Below are positions 60,167 to 64,000 of a stretch of DNA of 64,000 nucleotides, piece after piece (position 1 is the first letter of the stretch; every line of letters begins with the position of its first letter). Under the pieces are notes generated by a model that worked only from the letters and a program-made list of their open reading frames with translations, was not told where the DNA came from and did not search any database. Source of the DNA: JABMQF01 sp964563755 (GTDB lineage Archaea; Nanobdellota; Nanobdellia; Woesearchaeales; UBA11576); the NCBI GenBank assembly GCA_964563755.1, contig CAZLYC010000003.1, positions 62,001 through 126,000 of the forward strand, given 5' to 3'. The position numbers and the translations under genes are program-made.

Positions 60167-60871
60167 TCATTTCACCGACGGTGCTGCCTGCCTTGATGAT
60201 TGTACATACCTCTCCTGCATACGCTTCCTGTTAAGTTCAAGCTGCGCAAGATACATTGCTTCAACATATCTCTTTGCTACGAGCTCCGCGTGCGCATGGT
60301 CACAGCTTATGTCAATTATGAACTCGTCACCACCGCTGTCATTCTTCCTGTTAAGAAGAATATCTGTATTACGCACATTGTTGAACGGAGTCTCTATGCT
60401 CCTTATCTGCCTCTTAAGAGCCCTGCCCATCACCTCAAGATACTCATCAGTCACCTCATAGCCAAGAAGAGTGTTTGCCTGTTTCATGTTATCCCCGTCG
60501 ATGAGTATTATAAGACGATTATCATACTTGGACTCTTTCCTCAACTTAGCGACTTCCACCATATAACCCACTTTGTTGAGAAGACCCGTCTTAGGGTCCT
60601 GCTTAAGATTCTCAAGATCATCACGACCTTCCTTGTCATCCATCTGCGAAAGCTTATCCTCAAGACGGAGATAGCTCTGAACCGTCTTATTGGATGTCTC
60701 GACTTCATGCGCAAGAGGTTTCCCTGAATAATGCTCGATATTGTATAGCCTGCCTTCGTGCTTGCGCTGCTTTGCCATCGCAAGACCTGCTTCAGCCTCC
60801 TCGATGTTACGGCCTATGCCTATGCTCACCTTTATCACTACCTGCTCAAGCGCAGAAGGAGAGAAGCTCAT
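60167..60871 (-). CDS. GGDEF-domain protein with permuted domain order
   Basis: 234 residues. Residues 92-184 are the first half of a GGDEF (diguanylate-cyclase) domain: DPKTGLLNKVGY, LIILIDGDNMKQANTLLGYE with metal Asp 125, Asp 142, and the signature SGGDEF at 179-184. The second half, normally after the signature, is instead at the N-terminus: residues 11-48 read VVIKVSIGIG and then EEAEAGLAMAKQRKHEGRLY, which match VTVSIGVA and ADxALYxAKxxGRN. The start is firm (GGAGG seven bases upstream, overlapping the previous stop), so this looks like a circular permutation or a swapped dimer. c-di-GMP formation or another nucleotidyl product is possible. Confidence 0.75.
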   Translation of the reverse strand: MSFSPSALEQVVIKVSIGIGRNIEEAEAGLAMAKQRKHEGRLYNIEHYSGKPLAHEVETSNKTVQSYLRLEDKLSQMDDKEGRDDLENLKQDPKTGLLNKVGYMVEVAKLRKESKYDNRLIILIDGDNMKQANTLLGYEVTDEYLEVMGRALKRQIRSIETPFNNVRNTDILLNRKNDSGGDEFIIDISCDHAHAELVAKRYVEAMYLAQLELNRKRMQERYVQSSRQAAPSVK

Positions 60872-61392
60872 CTTCGCGCCTCCATATCTTCTCCAATATC
60901 ATCGCCGAACTCGTATGAAGAAAGCAATCTTCGGTTAATCTCTCCTAGCTTCTTAAGTGAAGGATACATCCTCTTGACTATAGTATCATCGCTCCTTCCA
61001 AAATAGAAATCCATGCTTTTTGTTACCTTGTCAACTTCTTCGACAGACAACGCGTCCTCTATCGACCTGCAATAAGCAAACCCTCTTGTGACAGGATTCA
61101 ATGCCTTGAACGGATCGTAATTGAAAAGAAGATTTGAGAATATTGCATCCGCTTCTGCGTGCCTTCCACAAGAATCCATAAGATAAGCCATGACCCAAGC
61201 GTCGTCTAGAAAACATAACCTATCATACGTGTTCGCAAGCCCGGGAGTTATGGTGTAAGACTTATTTTCAAGCACATCCAGTGCGCATTCTACCCTATAA
61301 TCCTCACCAAAATTAACCTTGCTCCCGTCTATCTTCCTTTCAAGAGCAGATATTATGTCTGTCTTAGGATCCTCTATTATTTCCAAAAGCAT
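60868..61392 (-). CDS. Hypothetical helical protein coupled to the GGDEF gene
   Basis: 174 residues, soluble and helix-rich; a TPR-like pair is faintly visible (AWVMAYLMDSCGRHAEADAIF). No family recognised. Its stop overlaps the GGDEF start codon, so the two proteins are made together and may form a complex (inference). CCTCGCTAAAGGGGG lies about 30 bases before its ATG, the same CTCGCTAAAGG motif as before the nuclease gene. Confidence 0.6.
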   Translation of the reverse strand: MLLEIIEDPKTDIISALERKIDGSKVNFGEDYRVECALDVLENKSYTITPGLANTYDRLCFLDDAWVMAYLMDSCGRHAEADAIFSNLLFNYDPFKALNPVTRGFAYCRSIEDALSVEEVDKVTKSMDFYFGRSDDTIVKRMYPSLKKLGEINRRLLSSYEFGDDIGEDMEARR

Positions 61393-61579
61393 GTCTGTCG
61401 CCCCTCATTTGAACCGAGAATCCCCCTTTAGCGAGGTAGAGGAACTCACGTCCTGTTATTGATAAAAAAATTAAAAGATTTGAAATCCGAAAACAAAAAT
61501 CAAATCAAAAAAGCTCTCAACACCTTGATGCATAGCATAATCATGTTCAAACATCCCACCCCTCATGAAAATCTGCGGA

Positions 61580-61750
61580 TTAGCTCATGTCGACGGCACA
61601 CTTACCTTTAACGCGCACTATCCTCACATTGATGCTCTTCTCAGGCGTGCCTGAAAACCATATCTTCAGGTCGCCTAGCAAGTAGACCAGCCTCGCGTAA
61701 AGTATCAAGAGACCGATTCTTGCTCTCCGTTCCATCCTATTCTTCCACAT
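61580..61750 (-). CDS. Small basic membrane-associated protein
   Basis: 56 residues from the ATG at 61750, overlapping the end of the winged-helix gene by 14 bases. A basic start (NRMERRARIG) is followed by a hydrophobic helix (LLILYARLVYLLGDLKIWF) and a basic tail with one Cys. No family known. Probability of being a real gene is moderate. Confidence 0.4.
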   Translation of the reverse strand: MWKNRMERRARIGLLILYARLVYLLGDLKIWFSGTPEKSINVRIVRVKGKCAVDMS

Positions 61751-62267
61751 CCTTGTTTTCCACATCATGTTCCCACAGGCTCCTTGGTTTTATCACGCTT
61801 CGCTGCGCGTTGAGAGGCACCATATCTACCTCCTCGCCTGCGAGCCACTCCTGGCCGTATTTCTGATGCAGCCTCGTCCGTGCGTTCTTGAAATCCTCAG
61901 CGCTTTTCCAGACGCTGCGCACGTATACCTTTCCGTCGAATGTTTCGTGACAATCAATACATGTACTCCACTCTGACTCTATCTTCGATATTACAGACGG
62001 CATCTCTGCCAAAGACTTGTTCTTTATCGTCAATTTCTGGACAATCATGACCTTGAACCCGAGCAAAGAGTAGTTCGGTACAATCATCTGCGAGCACAGG
62101 TTCTCTGAGAACAGCCTGTTGTACAGCCTCTTCGCAGTATTCTCGTCGGTGCCGACAGCCCTCGCTATCTCTCTTGGCGTGGCATTGACATTAGTCATTA
62201 TGTAGCCCAATATCTTCTTCTCGATCACATCGAGGTCATACGCAATTTCTGATTTCTCTCCATACAT
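61737..62267 (-). CDS. Winged-helix protein with CxxCHE motif (copy 2)
   Basis: 176 residues, paralogue of the gene at 59381. Helix-turn-helix ATPREIARAVGTDENTAKRL; the motif WSTCIDCHETFDGKVYVRSV (Cys 103, Cys 106, His 107) and EWLAGEEVDMVPL are conserved between the two. It starts two bases after the stop of the nuclease-like gene and so belongs to that operon. It could be an environmental sensor of the cluster (inference). Confidence 0.75.
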   Translation of the reverse strand: MYGEKSEIAYDLDVIEKKILGYIMTNVNATPREIARAVGTDENTAKRLYNRLFSENLCSQMIVPNYSLLGFKVMIVQKLTIKNKSLAEMPSVISKIESEWSTCIDCHETFDGKVYVRSVWKSAEDFKNARTRLHQKYGQEWLAGEEVDMVPLNAQRSVIKPRSLWEHDVENKDVEE

Positions 62268-62268
62268 A

Positions 62269-62577
62269 CTAACGCACCTTGGTTATGTTTCCGCTATTTC
62301 CGCAGTAATAGTAAAGGTTCAGCACTCCGCAATATCCGAGATAATTCCTCAGCCTCTCCAGCTGCTTTACCGCCTTCTCGTAATTTTCTGAGCTCTTGAC
62401 CTCGTAGAGGTCCCATCCGTTCTCAGTGATGCCGACAAGATCTATCTCGCCTATTGTCTGGCCTGTAGCAGTATCCCTCACTTCAACTTCTTTCATGGTC
62501 ATGACATACTGCCTCTTCACCATATCCTCAAGCCTCTCGACGAATTCATGATGTTTGTCTTGCGGTCTTTTTGTCAT
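62269..62577 (-). CDS. Small PD-(D/E)XK nuclease-like protein
   Basis: 102 residues with the nuclease core: Glu in HEFVERLEDM, the Asp of IGEIDLVGIT (Asp 46), and YEVKSS (Glu 59, Lys 61) followed by the helix YEKAVKQLERLRNYLG. This is the minimal restriction-endonuclease fold as in archaeal resolvases and RecB-like domains. It should cut DNA with Mg2+. The ATG has AAAGGTGGAGT before it, within the motif CTCGCTAAAGG. It lies between the AAA ATPase and a regulator. Confidence 0.75.
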   Translation of the reverse strand: MTKRPQDKHHEFVERLEDMVKRQYVMTMKEVEVRDTATGQTIGEIDLVGITENGWDLYEVKSSENYEKAVKQLERLRNYLGYCGVLNLYYYCGNSGNITKVR

Positions 62578-62616
62578 ACTCCACCTTTAGCGAGTGATCT
62601 GAACAATGGTTTCTTT

Positions 62617-63708
62617 TCAGGCGAAACCTATCCTCTTCACCTTCTCCTCTCTTCCCTTGCAGCAATATCCCCTGATAGTGTCCTCTATCTGCGATTGGTA
62701 AATCAAGACCTCCTCTGCCTTGATATTCTCCTCGGCAGGCATATCGATGAATCTCCTTATCTGCCGTTCAGATGTTATCCTCAGCACCTCAGCTATGTCC
62801 GCTCCATTGACATCAGCAGCCTTCATCATCGACGCGAGCTTATTGTAATCCTCAATCTTGTAGATGGTGCGGCCTGCTCTCCTCTCAATATAGCCTGTCT
62901 GCTTCCTCAGTATATCCTCGACGCCATTAAGGTCAGGCTTCGGTATCTCTATCAGGTGATCGAACCTTCCTGCGCGCTTCACTGCCTCATCCATAAGCTC
63001 TATCTTGTTCGTCGCAGCTATGTATATCAGTCCTGACCCATCAGCCATGCCGTCCATGTACCTAAGCCATACATTCAGGCAGCGGTCCATGACACCCGTA
63101 TCTCCTGAAGTGCCGCGCTTCTTGAACATCTGCTCTGCTTCGTCGACAAAAACGACAACTTTTTTCTCTGTCTCTTTATGTATCTGGTTGCATCTCTTCA
63201 GTATCTCTTCAAGAGTCCTCTCTGCCTCTCCGACCCATTTGCTAATTATCCTAGTCACAGGAACCTCAAGAAAGAAACTGTCGAGCTCATTTGAGATGGC
63301 TTTCGCCATCATGGTCTTGCCGCAACCGGGCGGACCATACAGAAGCAGTCCTCGCGGAGGACGTATCGCATACGCCTCATACATCTTCGGATACATTATC
63401 CCATAGTTGAAGAACTTTATCTTGTCGAGAACAGGCTCGAGACCGCCGACATCAGAGAAACGTATATCCTCCTTGCACACAGTGAACTCCTTATCGAGAT
63501 CCTCGACAGGCCTTGCATATTCCTTGATCTGTTTTTGAAGATGGTCTACTACATTATTTAGCTCCGCATTCTTCTGCTTAAGAGAGCTTATCAGTTCCAT
63601 CTGCTTTATTATCGCGGAAAGCATAGCCTTCTTCTGCTCTTCCCACGCATGCTCCTTCCCAGGTTCTCCCTTATCAGGGTTTTCCGTCGGACCGCTCAAT
63701 CCAGTCAT
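62617..63708 (-). CDS. AAA ATPase resembling PAN/Rpt with N-terminal coiled coil
   Basis: 363 residues: a coiled coil (about 22-66), then a single AAA domain with Walker A GPPGCGKT (125-132), Walker B VVVFVDE (Asp 189, Glu 190), sensor-1 AATN and the arginine region RAGRFDH. The order resembles proteasome-activating nucleotidases and Cdc48-like proteins, but the OB domain between coil and AAA is absent or very short, and the C-terminus (KRIGFA) lacks the HbYX proteasome-docking motif. It is therefore likely a remodeller for another partner, maybe the nuclease or phosphoesterase next to it (inference). It overlaps the upstream gene by four bases. Confidence 0.8.
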   Translation of the reverse strand: MTGLSGPTENPDKGEPGKEHAWEEQKKAMLSAIIKQMELISSLKQKNAELNNVVDHLQKQIKEYARPVEDLDKEFTVCKEDIRFSDVGGLEPVLDKIKFFNYGIMYPKMYEAYAIRPPRGLLLYGPPGCGKTMMAKAISNELDSFFLEVPVTRIISKWVGEAERTLEEILKRCNQIHKETEKKVVVFVDEAEQMFKKRGTSGDTGVMDRCLNVWLRYMDGMADGSGLIYIAATNKIELMDEAVKRAGRFDHLIEIPKPDLNGVEDILRKQTGYIERRAGRTIYKIEDYNKLASMMKAADVNGADIAEVLRITSERQIRRFIDMPAEENIKAEEVLIYQSQIEDTIRGYCCKGREEKVKRIGFA

Positions 63709-64000
63709 TTCTTTTTCATCTCCTGTTCTGCCTTCTCATAAAGAGCGTTCCTGCCGATATCGTTCAAGCGACCTGAAGGGATTGCCTTCTCAGCAAAGTC
63801 CCCTTTCATAGGGATTATCAGGCAATGCGCTGCCTGAGTCCTAGGGACGGAACTGGCGTAATATTTCTCAGTGGGAGATACTGTCTGCAGGGTTGCAAGC
63901 TTGTACGCGACACTGAAACTGTTGTCGCCTGTCTTGTATATCTTCATCCAGTTATCATGAGTGTGACCGCCGAGAGCGAGGTCCGCATTCGAATTCTTGC
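63705..64000 (-). CDS. Metallophosphoesterase, C-terminal part (cut by window edge)
   Basis: The frame runs off the right edge of the window. The visible 97 residues begin with SNADLALGGHTHDNWMKIYK, which holds the GHTH motif of calcineurin-like metallophosphoesterases, and continue with a beta-rich end (SVAYKLATLQTV, HCLIIPMKGD). The fragment cannot tell a DNA nuclease (Mre11-like) from a phosphatase. It overlaps the AAA gene start by four bases, so the two are co-translated. Confidence 0.7.
   Translation of the reverse strand, partial: KNSNADLALGGHTHDNWMKIYKTGDNSFSVAYKLATLQTVSPTEKYYASSVPRTQAAHCLIIPMKGDFAEKAIPSGRLNDIGRNALYEKAEQEMKKK

Noticed and set aside
59958..60461. 167-codon plus-strand frame
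   Set aside because: Its first part is Lys/Asn runs from A-rich non-coding DNA and the rest is antisense to the GGDEF gene.
59381..62267. CxxCH as cytochrome c heme sites
   Set aside because: The proteins have no signal peptide or membrane segment, and c-type heme attachment takes place outside the cytoplasm.

Overview
The window reads as a piece of an archaeal chromosome. Decisive genes are a group II chaperonin (thermosome), ribosomal protein S3Ae (eS1), Bud32, a type II methionine aminopeptidase, an archaeal-type GluRS, three class III signal-peptide pilins with a prepilin peptidase, and a histone-fold doublet. Many genes have a TTTAAATA-like TATA box about 25-30 bases before the start codon (leaderless), while genes inside operons carry GGAGG/GAGGTG ribosome sites. 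Small size, many short membrane proteins, several Lrp/AsnC regulators and an anaerobic-only ribonucleotide reductase fit a DPANN lineage, perhaps Woesearchaeota-like; that placement is inference. No rRNA, tRNA, CRISPR array or complete insertion sequence was seen.

Layout. 0-8 kb: two degenerate HIT-domain proteins, a DUF2061 membrane protein, a pilin operon with its peptidase, a degenerate cis-prenyltransferase, a lipoprotein resembling the soluble WWD domain of STT3, and gltX. 8-15 kb: a YgiQ-like radical SAM protein, DedA, the histone doublet and coiled-coil genes. 15-20 kb: a MoxR-DUF58-VWA-BatD-like operon behind a membrane protein/winged-helix pair. 20-27 kb: ADP-forming acyl-CoA synthetase fused to GNAT, a thioredoxin-CcdA fusion, a DUF5320/DUF134/NifX-like group with matching operators, and the thermosome. 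27-33 kb: small membrane proteins, a TPR-kinase fusion, an AbrB-PhoU regulator and an Lrp regulator.

33-38 kb is a dNTP operon: nrdR, nrdD, a separate 66-residue gene carrying the glycyl-radical loop of NrdD, a redoxin, nrdG, two small membrane proteins and dut, preceded by two NrdR boxes. 38-53 kb: an M50 protease, Bud32, an AstE-like deacylase, an Lrp doublet, a three-gene block with strong Shine-Dalgarno sites and different codon use (receiver-like protein plus two unknowns), hisS, map, trkH-trkA, a Kazal-domain lipoprotein, a ferredoxin and rps3Ae.

53-64 kb is the least explained part: nearly all genes lie on the minus strand. They are a cut-off metallophosphoesterase, a PAN-like AAA ATPase, a small PD-(D/E)XK nuclease, two paralogous winged-helix proteins sharing a CxxCHE motif, a protein whose GGDEF domain appears circularly permuted, two large proteins with methyltransferase-like segments, and further Lrp regulators. 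It is the best candidate for an undescribed system.

Scattered through seven intergenic gaps are about 100-base elements of two related families (A and B). Their terminal inverted repeats covary between copies, they keep a TAGCGAGC/GCGAGC core, and they often sit as inverted pairs between convergent genes.
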